Shown here: positions 47,553 through 60,809 of the stretch, one piece after another | Layout: the number at the start of each line of letters is the position of its first letter | How positions within the stretch are numbered: the first letter of the stretch is position 1 | Source of the DNA: Pogonophryne albipinna | Taxonomy: Eukaryota > Chordata > Actinopteri > Perciformes > Artedidraconidae | Length of the DNA stretch: 64,000 bases | NCBI GenBank assembly: GCA_028583405.1 | Contig: JAPTMU010000275.1 | Location: 50,001-114,000 of the forward strand | Reading direction: 5' to 3' | The notes under the pieces: model-generated | What the model saw: the letters and a program-made list of their open reading frames with translations, nothing else | Database searches by the model: none | What the model was told of the DNA's origin: nothing | Made by a program: the position numbers and the translations under genes

Positions 47553-47880
47553 AGGTGGGGTAGGTAATTTTGGAGAAACCAGCTCGAGTGCGCTAAAATG
47601 TGAAAATACACAACCGGAAAAAATCTGCCACTTCCTTCAGACTTCCTTACAGAGCCCCTCCTCCAACACACACAAACGTGCACATGACCAATGAGGGCAC
47701 GAGATAAGTTTGTGCCGAGCCGGCTAAAATGATTGGTCGTGCTTTTGCAGCACCACGGCTTCCACAGATGAATTTTTTTATGTATTTATTGTCAAAGCAT
47801 TTAATGTATTCATTTCTATCGGGATGTTAAGAGCATTCCATGGAATATAACAAAAAGTGTTTATGAAATAAATTACATAC
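47553..47880. mobile_element. Second copy of the 359-bp MITE, interrupted
   Basis: Begins AGGTGGGGTAGGTAATTTTG and matches 44911-45235 up to 'ataacaaaaagtgt'. Then LINE sequence begins. A possible MITE end (accccacctttaa) reappears at about 49609-49622, on the far side of the LINE. Confidence 0.75.
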
Positions 47881-49608
47881 AAGGCAAGGCAATTTTATTT
47901 ATATAGCACTTTTCAGCTTGTGGCGATTCAAAGTGCTTTACAGATTAAAAGCAAACGACATTTAAGAACAAATACAGCACAAATACATTATTAAAAAGGC
48001 ATTTAAAAACAGGCATAATAAGCAAAGGTAATGAAATAAATTAAATAAATAAACACAGCAGGTACAGAATACATGACTGAAAAGGCATACTGTAGTGTGA
48101 GTATGGGCAGCTCAATTAAAAGCAGCGGCAAATAGGTGTGTTTTTAGTCGGGATTTAAAAATAGGAAGTGTTTCGGCGGACGTGCATGATTTAGGCAGTT
48201 TGTTCCAGATTGTTTGGGCATAATAACTAAAAGCTGCTTTTCCATGTTTAGTGGTTATTCTCGGAACAGAGAGCAGACCCGACCCAGAAGACCTGAGACT
48301 CCTGGATGCTTCATAGTGATAGGGAGTAGGCCGTCTATATACCTCCGTCCTAAGCCATTTAGTGATTTGAAAACTAGCAGTAGTATTTTAAAATCAATTC
48401 TTTGGCAGACTGGAAGCCAGTGTAATGATCTCAGAACCGGAGTGATGTGATCCACTTTTCTAGTGTCAGTGAGAACTCGAGCAGCAGCGTTCTGAATCAG
48501 CTGCAGCTTTCTGATAGATTTTTTAGTGAGCCCTGTGAAGACACTATTGCAGTAGTCGAGTCTACTGAAAATAAAAGAATGGACAAGTTTTTCTAAATCC
48601 TGTTGCGACTTTAGTTTTTTAATCCTTGATATATTCTTCAGGTGATAATATGCAGACCTAATAACTGTTGTAATGTGACTGTTAAAATGCAGGTCTGAGT
48701 TCATCACTACACCCAGATTTCTTGCTTTGTGAGTTACTTTGTAGTCTGCCGACTGAAGCTCTGTGATTACTTTTAATCGGTCCTTCTTTGCTCCAAAAAC
48801 AATGATCTCAGTTTTTTGTTTTTTTAATTGGAGAACGTTCTGAGTCATCCAGTCAGTGATGTGCTCAATTTACTTGCTCAGTGTTCTAATCGGAGAGTAG
48901 TCTCCCGGTGTAATTTTAAAATAAATCTGGGTGTCGTCTGCATAGATGTGATAGCTTAGATCGCTCTTTTTAATAATTTCAGTCAGAGGTAGCATATAAA
49001 TATTAAAAAGCAAAGGTCCTAAGATGGAGCCTTGAGGAACCCCGCATGACATATTTATCAGGGTTGATTTGTAATTGCCTATTGAGACAAAGTTTGTTCT
49101 GTCTTTCAAGTAGGAGCTCAACCAGTTTAGAGCCGTTACTGAAACTCCCACCCAGTTTTCAAGACGGTCTAACAATATGTTGTGGTCAACAGTATCAAAG
49201 GCAGCGCTGAGATCTGATAATACTAACACTGATATTCTGCCACTGTCTGTGTTCAAATGGATGTAATTTAAGACCTTAACAAGTGAAGTCTCAGTGCTGT
49301 GGTTAGGTCAAAAGCCCGACTGAAACACATCAAAACCGTAATGAAATTACTCAACTGTTGAAAAACTGCTTTTTCAATCAATTTGCTTAAAAAGGGAAGG
49401 TTTGATATTGGCCTGTAATTATTCATTATGGTTTTGTCTAGGTTATGGTTTTTTAGGAGCGGTTTAATTATTGCAGTTTTCAGGGCCTGTGGAAAAACAC
49501 CTGATTGAAGAGACTTGTTTACTATGTGTAGTATATCTGAGGCCAAGCAATGAAAAACAGTTTTGAAAAATCCTGTCGGGATGATGTCGAGGCTACAGGA
49601 GGAGGATT
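47881..49608 (-). mobile_element. L2-like LINE, second copy, degenerate
   Basis: The same family as 38128-40960, with the same (GGCAA)n 3' end and 'tttatttatatagcactttt' text. RT pieces are 49546-49268 (LPFLSKLIEKAVFQQL), 49256-48870 ([35 protein letters not shown]) and 48848-48255, in different frames or separated by stops. 5' part absent. Confidence 0.88.
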
Positions 49609-49804
49609 TACCCCACCTTTAATACATTACTTTATTTCATTATTTTCCCCCTTCATTTGAGAAACACTATCCAATGATTTATTATGTTTGTGTCACACAC
49701 ACACCATTACTGAATTAATTCTAAAACCAAGAATAACCTACATACAACAATAGGGAGCCCTGGCTCAAGGACGGACTACCCAAGGACACCACACATGATT
49801 AATT

Positions 49805-50255
49805 TCCAATTACAGTATATTTATTTAAAGAGCTTACGAAATGAAGGACAACACTGTTCTTATTAGGATAATATATACTATTATTAATGGGAAATCATCA
49901 AGTCATTCATGACAATATGCCCGCTGTATTTATAAATCGTGATTTATTACAACTTTCCATGCTCGCTTCCGATGTTACACGACCGCTCAGGACCAAACAG
50001 CTTTCGCCGGTTAGTGACGTCACGCACGTCACGAGTAGAACACTTTTTGAATAATACACTAACTATATTGTTACTAACTGACAACATTTGTATGCTGTTA
50101 TAATCGTGATTTATTAAAAAATACATCAATAATGAAAAAATCATATGGCACATTTCACAATACAAATGCAACCTCTATCATATACCAAGCCCACTAACAG
50201 GTGCTAATAGCATTTCGTAAGCTCTTTAAAGAGAGTAACTCAAATAAATATGTGC
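49805..50255. repeat. Foldback (inverted-repeat) element
   Basis: 'tttatttaaagagcttacgaaatg' type sequence at about 49820-49842 pairs with an inverted copy at about 50211-50250 (catttcgtaagctctttaaa). Inside, 'atcgtgatttatta' occurs at 49937 and 50102. No coding content. Confidence 0.6.
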
Positions 50256-50936
50256 CCATTCGCTAGTCTGACAGGTGCGTGGTTCTCACTGCGCCTCATG
50301 CGTACAACTTTGAACACCTTCAATATATGCCGCATTAATGGATTTGGCCTGCAGTCACCGCATCTGGGCTGAATTAAACACGTATTATTTTGGTCCTGTG
50401 TGTTTATCAGAGGCCATGTCAGCAGGCCACATCATATTATGCCAGCGTTGCTTTCACAAGACATACAAGCCACAAACTGGCAATCGAAACATGCCACAAC
50501 CTGAGGGACAGTGAATGAGAAACACAGACACACCCAAACCCACACACACCTTGAGCGAGAGAGCGCGAGAGCGAGAGAGCTGCCAGACACAACTCTTATT
50601 AATCCCCGTACCGGACAATTGTTATTTGTTCCAAATCGGAACCGGATTTCGGTTCCCGACCCTCATCCCATCCCATCCCCAGCCACAGCCGTGGCCTTGA
50701 CCGGTCTTGACATAAAATCTCGAGTCCTATAGGTCCGATCCAAAGACAAGACCAATACCGTTATCGGTCTCGAGTACTACAACACCAGCAAATATTCTCC
50801 TACTAATGTTTATTAATTATTACGTCTGACATCGTCGTGACGTCGCCTGTATTCTACGTCAACCTAATAACAATTGATGGAGGCGTTGGCGCACGTTGAC
50901 ACGTTAGTTCTCCGTCAGCTTAGTTGTGCGGTCTTT

Positions 50937-51097
<161 letters not shown>

Positions 51098-52703
51098 CAG
51101 CAGCAGCCCTTGCACAAACTTAAATACGAAAAGGTTCAACTACCCACACACACATCATCTCGGCTCGCGCAGCACACTCACAGGCATATTGCGCAATAAT
51201 GTTAAAAAGCAGATCCTGGTGTTAACACTCACCCTGTTTTTCTCCTCCTGCTCTGTCGAAGTGTAAAATGGAGTCTGGCAGTCTGACTTCCTACTTACAC
51301 TTTCAACATCCTTCCCTGTCTGCAGCTCCTCCCTTTGTTTCATAACCAGCCTCATCACGTGGACAGGTACAAACAGGGATTATTTTCAATTGCTCTCACA
51401 GTAAAACAGCTCCAAAAACATGTATAAGAAAGTTAGAAAATAGACAAGCAAGTCAAAATAATAATACCACAAAGTGAAAACAAATCAATAAACATCCTGC
51501 ATTCAAAACCTTACTTGTGAGGTTGTTTTGGGTACTCTAGTGTTAACTGTGCAATATATTGTTGCATAACTTGTTTGAGGAATAATATTACTGCTGCATG
51601 AATGCACAAATTGCATAGTGTAGATTATTTGAACTCCTTTATATACTCTTGGTTTGTTAAATGCATTGCTGCAGATTCTATGAGATCAATATATGTGTAG
51701 TTTTGTCCTGTGATAACCACGTATCTTTAAAAAGTCAGCTTTTCACGAGTTTTTCAGAATAACAGCCCTGTTTTCAGCTTTGTGACGGTGCATTTTCAAG
51801 CTGATCCAAGAGGCTTTTAAAAGACATATAGCTTAAGGAGGAGATCTGCCTCAACACATAAATAAATACTGGATCCTAGTTCCTCGTATACATTTAAAAT
51901 CATCTGGAGATACGTGGTTATCACTGGACAGGAGGGGGAAGAACATCTGTAATCTTAAAGTAACTAAAGCTGTCACACAAATGTAGTCGGGTAAAAAGTG
52001 AAATAATGACCTCTGAGATGTAGTGAATAAGTGTACAGCTGATACCTTGAATTTGTAGTAAAGTACAGAACTTGAGTGTCAGTACTTAGTTACTATTTTC
52101 AGTAACCATGCCAGAGGGGATAGGTTGGAGCAGGTTGTGTCCCAGGTGTGAAGGTCTGCAATCATAAAGTGGTGTTAATATGTGGAGATTATTCGCTAAC
52201 AAAACGTTTAACTATCAGAAACTATACAAAATTTATTTGCAACAGGAATTATTTTCTGCAATAATCCAAAAATCACATGGAGAAATAACACTGAAATGAC
52301 GGACACTAGTCAGCAGAAAGTAATTAAAACAATAATTCCAAAAATATGCAAAAAATATGTATCTTAAAGTATATTTTAAGATCATGTTTAGTCGTCTGAT
52401 TCATCTGCACATTGCTGTTTTAGTCTGCGTTCTTTTAATTAGTGTCTACACTGTGCCTATTGAGCCGTTTTGAGCGATGTGGGGCAAGCCCCTCTCTCTG
52501 CTGTCAAAATGAATGTGTACTGTAAAAACTACACTGCGCCTGCTCAGAGTCTTTTTGTATTTAATGTGTGCGGCAAATAAATAATCACAAGTGGGGCAAA
52601 TTGCTGGCAACCCTACTAAAACGTCATCTCATAATTCAGAGCCGATTGCCTGGAAGTACGTGTGCCGCGAAAAGTGTAGTGTGAAGAGGAGACGAGAGAG
52701 AGC

Positions 52704-53036
52704 TGTTACGGCTTGAGGGTACGCAGGACCCAAATGCAGAAAATAGGTTTGAAAGCAGGAATCCTTTATTTCCAGAACTAGGCAGGCAAACAAAGTCAAA
52801 ACTAGGCAAGGCAAGACAAAACAAAACATAAAGTCACTCAGAACATAAACCCTTCCAACAACGTTAAGAATCTCACAAAGACTAACAGAAAAAGCAGAAC
52901 CTAAATGCACACAGGACTAATCAAACAAATAAGACACAGATGAGGAAAACACAGGGGCACAAGCTGAACACTATCAGGTAATCAGGAAGCAACAGACAAG
53001 ACGGGGGGTGAACACTTTTCAAACCAAAACAGGAAA
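52704..53036. mobile_element. Truncated LTR related to the 6506 solo LTR
   Basis: Starts TGTTACGGC and contains 'caggacccaaatgcag', 'tcctttatttc', 'acacaggactaatca', in the same order as 6506-6920. The right end is lost near 53036 and no target duplication is visible. Confidence 0.75.
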
Positions 53037-53231
53037 ACACTTCCTTTTTTAAAAATGTCACTTCCTTTTTTTTTCAAATGTCACTTCTGTTTTTTGATTG
53101 TGACTTTTTTTACAGAATGTGGATTTTATTTTTAAATCATTTTGTGACATGCACAATGAAGAGACTTGCAATTATTTGCCCCAGACTTCTGCTTTCAGAG
53201 TTAATTATGAAGTTATTACCCTATCCAATAA

Positions 53232-54150
53232 TTCAATTCAATTCAAAACCTTTATTTATCCAGGTAAAATCCCATTGAGATCAATGATCTCTTTTTCAAG
53301 GGAGACCTGCAGCAGTAGGTTCCACAAGAAGACATACAAACATAAACAACAGAACAACAAAAGGACATCATACAGCAAAATGTACAGGGATTACAATTTA
53401 CATATTTAACCACATGTACAGGTACCAACAGCATCTGATTGGTTAGCATCCAACCGAGCTTTAAAAACATGTAGTGGTACTAGCTTGGTAATTTTCCATT
53501 GTTTTTGCAGACTGTTCCAAGTTAGTGGAGCTGCACATCTAAAAGCTTTCTTCCCTCAGACAGTCCTAGCACTTGGCACATTTAATAAAACCACAGCATG
53601 CGATCTCAGGCAATAAGTACTTTCAATTCACAGAGAGATCAGGGAGCAGATATAAGTCAAGGAGTGAACTCTGAAGCACAAACTCAAACTCAGACTCGGA
53701 TAGTGTTTCAAAATAAAGACTTTACTGGGATTTGCACAGTAATGAAAACAAGGAAAACAAAAACACTCTTTCGAGGAAAACTAAAACAGTGATCAATAAC
53801 ATAGATCCGTGAGAAGTCCGTGAGGCAAGCAGGAACGTATGTCATGGAGAGACAACGAACTGACAATGAACAGGAGGGAGCTAACACAATATATACACAG
53901 GTAAAGGGGACACAGGTGGAAACAATCAGGGCGGGGATAACAATCAAGGATGCAGGAGACAGAAGGGGGCGGGGAGCGTGGAGGCCTGAAATGAGAGGGA
54001 GAATTAATTAAGGGAATAAACATAAAGCACAGGACAAAGGGACATGACAAAACTAACATAAAGAATAAACTTTCACGATAAGTTTCTTGGACATGACAAT
54101 ATAAGATGGTAGTTTATCCAACATGGCTTTGTAAATGAAAATGTACCAGT
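53232..54150 (-). mobile_element. LINE 3' end interrupted by an LTR-like insertion
   Basis: 53232-53656 and 54099-54150 match the LINE at 57285-57740 (shared 'tttcaagggagacctgcag'-like, 'aaagctttcttccct', 'tggctttgtaaatga'). The intervening 53657-54098 (442 bp) ends ACATGACA and is flanked by the direct repeat ATATAAG (53650-53656, 54099-54105), which suggests an LTR or similar insertion. Confidence 0.75.
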
Positions 54151-55095
54151 ATATATATATATATATATATATGTACCATAATAATCCAATGCAGAAGCAA
54201 TAATGTAATGTAATACATGATTTTATATATAAAACACCACTGCACATTTTAGACCCTAATGGTGTGGAATTCAGGTCAAATTGCCCCGAATTCCATTTTC
54301 AATGAATACAAAAAAATATAAGGATATTTTCGTTCAACCTGAAACTCAATTGCCGGGGCTTATTTATTGTGAAGGACAAGTGGAATTGTTTTTATTTGTT
54401 TCCACTTCTGAAAAAATGCCCACCCGCATTTATGTCCTTCATAAGAGGTTCGGGTCAATCTGACCCGGATACAATACCAGGACAGACAGACAGAGAAAAA
54501 CACACACACACGCACGCACACACACGCACGCACACACACACACACACACGCACACGCACGTGCACACACACACACACACACACACACAATGTTATGCATT
54601 TTGAAGCTGTTTGATCCTGTTTTCCCTTGAGCTTTACCCTTTGTAGTGTGCGTCAGCTAAATGCAATGTAATGTACACAAAACTGTCCTAGAACATTATA
54701 AACATTTTAGATCTTCCAGAAATGTATAAACATTTTACATTTTCTCGCACAGTCCCCCTCGCACCTGCACGCCGGAGGAGGGACTAAACAGAGACATAAC
54801 CTCACATTACAGTGTATCAATCAATCAATCAATCAATCAATGTACGCATTTTTAAAAGGCTTCTCTTTACCAAAGCATTTTACTGATTTTACACTATTTT
54901 ACTGCACACTCTGTGATTGACAATGCACTATTTCTCTATGTTTTATTCTCCATGTTTTTATTTTTTATTATTTGATCCCACTTTATGCTTTGCTCTTGCT
55001 GCTTGTTTTACACTGATTTTATGTCTTATTTCTTACTGATGTAAAGCACTTTGAACTGCAATCCCCTGTATGAAAGGTGCGATACAAATAAAGTT
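54151..55095. repeat. Simple repeats and element tails
   Basis: (TA)n at about 54152-54172; a piggyBac-like fragment with 'ggtcaaattgcccc' and 'gggtcaatctgacccg' (54253-54480); CA/CG-interrupted (CA)n at 54499-54589; SINE-like tail at about 54650-54675; (TCAA)n at 54816-54842; a LINE 3' end with 'gtaaagcactttgaactgc' and 'aaagttattattatt' at 55034-55100. No genes. Confidence 0.65.
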
Positions 55096-55099
55096 ATTA

Positions 55100-55440
55100 T
55101 TATTATTATTAATGTTTATTTATATAGCCCAATATCACAAATGTTACATTTGTCTCAGTTGTCTTCACAGTTTGTACAGAATATCAGTATGACAATACGA
55201 CACCCTCTGTCCTTAGACCCTCTGTCCTTAGACCCTCTGTCCTTAGACCCTCACATCGTACAAGGAAAAACTTCCGAAGAAAACCCACAGTTTAAAGGGA
55301 ACATGGGAGAAACCTCAGGGAGAGCAACAGAGGAGGGATCCCTCTCCCAGGACGGACAGACGTGCAATAGATGCCGTGTGTAAATTGAAAATATAATACA
55401 CTTGCATCATAGGTAGTCCAAATGTTTTGAAATTCATGTG
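55100..55440. repeat. Fish interspersed repeat with a small tandem
   Basis: Contains 'gggagaaacctcagggagag' and 'ccaggacggacagacgtgc' type text that I recall as common in fish genomes, and a three-fold 17-bp unit (cctctgtccttagaccc, 55203-55253). Not coding. Confidence 0.5.
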
Positions 55441-55469
55441 TGTATAATAGGAAGATGAATCCACGAAGA

Positions 55470-56219
55470 TATCCATCCAGGACTTATGATCCAGGACCAC
55501 AGCAACAGGCACAGCCACGACTCAAGATCTTTAACCACATGCGTCGACATCGGCTTACAAACGCCATGGGCAGATGGGACGCTGGCCTCACGTTCCTGTG
55601 CAGGGAAAAGGGGTGGCTGGTATCCGCAGGGGCATTGGAATGGAGGAAGACCAGTAGCAGAACTAGGAAGGGTGTTGTGGGCATACTCAACCCATAGAGG
55701 CTGCCTCGACCAGGAGGAGGGAGTGGAGGAGACAAGACAGCGTAAGGCAGTCTCCATCTCCTGGTTCACTCGCTCTGCTTGACCATTGGACTGGGGATGG
55801 AATCCGGATGAGAGACTGACACTGGCTCCCAGCAGCCTGCAAAACTCGGACCAAAAACGAGAAGTAAAGTAAGTCAGTAAGTAAGTCCCCGGAGACCATG
55901 CAGCCTGATCACATGTTGTAGCATGATTTCAGCAGTTTCCTTGGCAGTAGGTAATTTGGTTAATGGAATCAGCAGGGCAGACTTTGAACACCGGTCTATG
56001 ACTGTGAGTATGACTGTGTTACCCGTCTGAGGGTGGTAGACCAGTGACGAAATCCAAAGAGATGTGGGACCAGGGACGATGAGGGATAGGCAAGGGATGA
56101 AGAAGACCGGAGGGAGCTTGGTGTGAGGTCTTATTTTGGGAGCAGACTAGGCAAGCAGCAATGAATTTGTACTGTCTATCCCCCGACAGTATGGGTGAAA
56201 TAAAGGTGGACGGAAACAA
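55470..56219 (-). pseudogene. pol: Gypsy integrase fragment
   Basis: Minus-strand pieces: zinc-finger end and core start ([27 protein letters not shown]), then [20 protein letters not shown], in several frames. It is a different copy from the 19-24 kb element and still has the part deleted there. LTRs not found. Confidence 0.8.
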
Positions 56220-56590
56220 CTCCTAGTTCTGATGATTTAATCAAATCCAAATAGCTTGTTAACCTTAGAAGAAAAAGGACAACAACAATACAACAATTAG
56301 GATCACACATATCCCATACACATTAAATCACATTCAATATAATAATCACACTTACTAGTGGCCTCTCCTGATTCCTCAATCTCAATGACGTTAATTTATT
56401 TATCCCCTCTATTTATAACACATCAATAAACCCCGCAAATCTCCACCCAAATTTAAAGTCACACTCACATAAACTGAACCCCATTAATTGAACCCTCATA
56501 CACCGAGCACAAACCATGAGTTTACAGCACACCTCTCACTTGGCCTCCTGGTTGGATGACCCAAGGAGGCCACCAACCTAAATAACCTTG
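56220..56590 (-). repeat. Candidate LTR of the BEL element
   Basis: AT-rich, with a TATAAATA-like box on the minus strand (about 56412). Lies directly after the end of the BEL coding remnants. No second LTR in the window, so unproven. Confidence 0.3.
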
Positions 56591-56599
56591 CTCTGGTGT

Positions 56600-57270
56600 C
56601 TAAGGAGGTTCCTTCTTCTTAGTTCTCCACTTCGGAATCTTCAACGAGCCCGAAGTCAGGTCCGCCCGCAGAGGCACTGGTTTGACTTTTCTGTTGTCCA
56701 GGACTCTTGCCTCCCACTTTGCTTGACCCGCCGCTCGGCCTCTTCTAGTCAGCCATTTCTCTGCAGCTCGCCGTACCCATGCAACTGCTCCACATCCCCT
56801 AGCCAGACTGCTGAACCTCTCTGGATTCACCAGGTTCACAACAGCAATGCTCCAAAACTTTCCTTCCGGTCTTCTCTCCGTCAAGACTGAAGCTTCTTCC
56901 CTTTCTGAGGTTTCTGGGGATCCGCTAACCTTAACTAGGGACTCCTCAGCCTCTGCGTCCTTTCCACTGGTGTCGTCATGGATAGGGTTTTTGTTTGACT
57001 TGGCTCTGGTGAGTATTGCCGAGAATGCCTTTCTTTGAAGCTTGCCCACACTCTCTCTGGCACCAGTTGTCACCTCCGCGGCCAACTTCATGGGCCATTC
57101 TTCTAGCGGTCTCACCAGGAACTCTGGTCCCCTCTGCCACTCTGAGCCCTCTCCCAGGTCTTCAGGAGTTTCTCCTCTCGTTATGATGTAAGCTTTTAAT
57201 CGAGCTGCAAAGACCGCACCGCACATCTCAGCTTTGACTACGTCTCCCTTTTGGTCGAGAGGTGTTAGCT
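56600..57270 (-). pseudogene. pol: BEL RNase H remnant
   Basis: KLTPLDQKGDVVKAEMCGAVFAARLKAY matches the BEL RNase H; it is continuous across the LINE with VAEPGLRLVES at about 60070. The C-terminal half (to KIPKWRTKKKEPP) carries no recognised integrase motif. Confidence 0.7.
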
Positions 57271-58224
57271 TGACCTTTTGTTTGTTTGTTTGTAGCCTTT
57301 ATTTAACCAGGTGAAAGCCCCTTGAGATCAAAATATATCTTTTTCAAGGGTGACCTGCAGGACATTAGTTACACATGTAACATAAAAACAACAGAACAAC
57401 AATAAGGATGACATACAACATAATGTACAGGGTACAGTTTACAAACTCTATTTACAGTGACAGGTACCATGAGTATCAAACAGCATGTCACCCAGCCGAG
57501 TTTCAAAGTGATGCAGGGGAACCAAAGTGCTCAGTTTTAAACATGTTTGCAGACTGTTCCAATTTAGTGGAGCTGCACAACTAAAAGCTTTCTTCCCTAA
57601 GACAGTCCTAGCACTTGGCACATTTAATAAAACAACATCATGAGATCTCAGGCAATACGTACTTTCAATTCGTCGAGAGATCAGAGAGCAGATATAAAAA
57701 GGTAGTTTACCCAACTTGGCTTTGTAAATGAACATGTACCAATGACTGAGCCTCTGTACAGTTAGTGAAGGCAGACCTGCCTTGGCATACAGGGTACAGT
57801 GAAGAATAAGTGGTTTACAATTAGTAACAAATCTCAGAGCACTGTGATAGGCGGCATCTAACTTTTCCAGGCAATGGGCAGGTGCATTCATATAGATCAA
57901 ATCACCATAGTCCAGCACAGGTCAAAAGGTCACAGTGACTAGAATTTTCCTGGCTTCAAATGAGAAACAGGACTTGTTTCTAAAAAAGAAGCCAAGTCTA
58001 ACCCTCAGCTTTTTAAGCAGATTAATGTCCTGAAGTTTAAAAGTAAGACAATCATAAAGCCAGATACCTAGGTATTTATAACAGGTAACCACTTTGAGTT
58101 CTTGTCCTTGCATAGTAACAATATCCAAAGCAGTGTCTGTAGTCTTTTTAGCTTTAGAAAAGAGCATTACCTTGGTTTTATCAACATTTAAAAGAAGCTT
58201 AAGCTCAGAGAGCTGAGTCTGAAT

Positions 58225-60021
58225 CAGACCCGGCGTCATCCAGGATTTGGGCCCGCTGTTTTAATCAGGGCTGAATACAACATTTTAATTGTTTTATTAT
58301 TATGTTCAGTGGCGGCGCCAGGGTATACTGGGGTAGGCTATAGCCATACCAAGAAATGGCTTAGCCCCACCATGAAAAATGATTTTAAAGTAAGCTAAAT
58401 AAAGTCCGCCAACTCATGCGGAGTAAATTGCACAGACAGCAGTAAATACCGAAGACTAGAAACGGTTTGAAAACTTTTGTCACATCGTGATCATCTTCTC
58501 AAGAGAACATCTTTGATAATGTCTTCTGGCCAATCAGAATCACGATAACGACGTGGTGTTGTTGCAGGAAGTCCCGACGGAGAATACTTTTGCGGTAGTA
58601 CATCTCTATATACATCGATACAACATTACGTGTTGATAGAAATCAACACGTAATGAAATAAGACCCCACGGTTTGATGATTGATAGGTGTGTGGGCTGTC
58701 TTTCATTTTGACACGCAGAAAAATGGGGGATATCCGCCCTTATCCACAAAGTAAAGTAATTCACACAGCCTCTCCTCTTGTCTCTGTGAGGAGCAGCAGG
58801 TTCAGCTTTCAGAACAAAGTAACAAAAAACTAAAATGGCATTCATTTTTTTAAATATGTCGTGTAGTAATAGATGTATTTATTTTTCTTCTCAAGAGAGT
58901 ACCAGAATGTGTATTTTATGTTAGTATTTCAAAAGATCTCCTAGGGGAGAATCCCTCCGGACCCCCTGCAGGGGTTGGGTTTTCAGCATGTCAAATGTTC
59001 AAAATGTCTTTCACCTGTGGGGAAATTGCAGGATTGGCTCCAGGTCGCCCTTTTTATTTACTACAAGACAAATGTGCCTTTTTATTTCGTACAGTTCAAT
59101 TTGGATTGAGACAGGGAAATAATCTAAACCTCACGCATGGCGTTTCACTGTCAAGGGGAGCGTGTATGTAATTACATTGCAAATACTGGCTTGAGCCCCA
59201 CCGCTGTATGGGTTAGCCCTACCATAGATTACCCAACACAAATACTCTGGAGCCGCCATTGATTATGTTTATTGTTGTTATTTGTAGGGCTTTGTCCTAA
59301 TATTTATTTTTGTTTTAAACTATGTTGAAAGATTAGTTTAATAGCATTTTTTTTATTTTGCTATGAAATTCTGAATGAAATTCTGAATGAAAGGCTGCGC
59401 GCGAGACTGGTTTTTCGCTGGGTTGAGTCGTGTGGGGTCTTGAGTGAGATGCGGCACAGCAGCCTGTCAGTTTACTCTTGCTCGGTTAGTTTGGCTATTA
59501 TCATTTATATGTAACTGCAACAATGGATATCAGGAAGTGGTTCACACTTATACACTTGAAAGGAATATGGCAACTCAGCGCCAGATGCAGGCACATTAGA
59601 AGACATCAGTTACGTTACCAACGAGCTAGCAAGCCAGCCAGGGACAAGGGAGGCTGGCAATCAATTATATTTTGAAGAGAAATTGACTCTCAAGCCAGCT
59701 CTCTCACAAACTCCTGTTCTGCGCAAGCAGACCGCTGCACATGCTCTCTGCCTCGCTCAATCTCTCTCTCTCTCCCTTTCTCTCCATCGCTCAACCTTAC
59801 TCCACCTCTCCACCCTGTGTGCGCTCAAGTTTGCCTGCGTGCTTGCCCAAGTTGGCACAGCGTTACAAATGTGCCACAAAACCAACCAATGGATGTAGCC
59901 CATAATAAGACCGTCAACAGCCTTATGGCAACCTAACCCCCGGGGAAATGTAAGTTTCGGGGTGGGCCCGTCCTGGTAAATCAAATGCCCGCCCAGAGAC
60001 GTATGTCTGCCGCCGGGTCTG
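58225..60021. mobile_element. hAT MITE family A, copy 3 (carrying another MITE)
   Basis: TIRs CAGACCCGGCG at both ends; 8-bp target duplication GTCTGAAT (58217-58224, 60022-60029). Inverted relative to copies 1 and 2. Without the inner insertion and its target duplicate it is about 834 bp. Confidence 0.92.
58307..59261. mobile_element. hAT MITE family B
   Basis: 955 bp with TIRs CAGTGGCGGCGCCAGGGTAT / CAATGGCGGCTCCAGAGTAT and 8-bp target duplication ATTATGTT (58299-58306, 59262-59269). Contains 'gatctcctaggggagaatcc' and 'cggaccccctgcagggg', like the end of the element at 5794-7319. No transposase. Confidence 0.93.
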
Positions 60022-60059
60022 GTCTGAATAATGTTAAAAACAGCCTGTAATTTAACTTT

Positions 60060-60801
60060 GACTCCACCAACCTGAGCCCTGGCTCAGCTACTGCTCCAGC
60101 TTGGACCTGCTCCGCAGTCTTCTGCCTCCCACTTTGGCCTGACCTGACCCATGGTTTGAGGGAGGAGCCTCTGGCGCTCAGGATCTCTTTTACCCCCTCT
60201 GTGATTTCCTCCAGTCTCTTTGGGTCATTGTGGGACGTTAAGATATCGTCCACATAACGGTCCTCCTCCAGGACCCTGCGATCTTCCACCATGTGCGCGA
60301 AACTGGGCTGCTTCTATGTTTTCAGGAAGGTGGCCTCCACTCCTCTTCTGTTGTTTGGAAGTGAGGCTGGGTCCTCGGTCCATGGGTAAGATGCGTTCCA
60401 GTGCGGAGTCAGGCAGTGTTCATCTTTGGCCATGTAGGACAGCCCCTCTTTAATGACGTCCAGCTCCCTTTCTTCTGCCAGGGTCATTTCCTTTCCTCCT
60501 GGCTGGCATGTCCCGCAGTCCCACACCTGGATTCACAGGCTGGACCGATACTTCCACCACTTGAGAATTTCTCTCCTTGTTGCAGTTGTATCCCTGGTCT
60601 CCGCCTTTACTTCCGGAGTCAGACTCTTGGTCTCTTCTTTCCTCAGGATCTCAGGACTCTCGACTACTTCTCTGTACTCCACAGCAGCTGTCCTCATCGA
60701 GCGAGCAAAGTGCGTCTCGGACTGGTGCATAGTCACTTTTATATTCTCGAATAGACTGGGATGTGCTCCGCCCACGGTTTTACCCAGTGGGCCCTCCCAT
60801 A
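60060..60801 (-). pseudogene. pol: BEL pre-RT and RT remnants
   Basis: LWEGPLGKTVGGAHP, WDCGTCQPGGKEMTL, and NASYPWTEDPASLPNNR are the segment between protease and RT in BEL elements; then the text jumps to DRYVDDILTSHND, the catalytic YVDD. Roughly 150-200 residues that should lie between are gone (around 60295-60310). Confidence 0.8.
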
Positions 60802-60809
60802 AGACGAGG

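Larger units (their letters stand above)
57280..60055 (-). mobile_element. LINE inserted in the BEL element, split by a MITE
   Basis: The 3' end with a (TTTG)n-like tail (minus: CAAA) lies at about 57275-57295. RT C-terminal pieces are 58239-57922 (LLLNVDKTKVMLFSKAKK, CYKYLGIWLYDCL) and 57918-57448 (LDYGDLIYMNAPAHCLEKLD), with one stop between. It continues on the far side of MITE A copy 3 for about 30 bp (60022-60055). 5'-truncated; clade not assigned. The same family is at 53232-54150. Confidence 0.8.
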
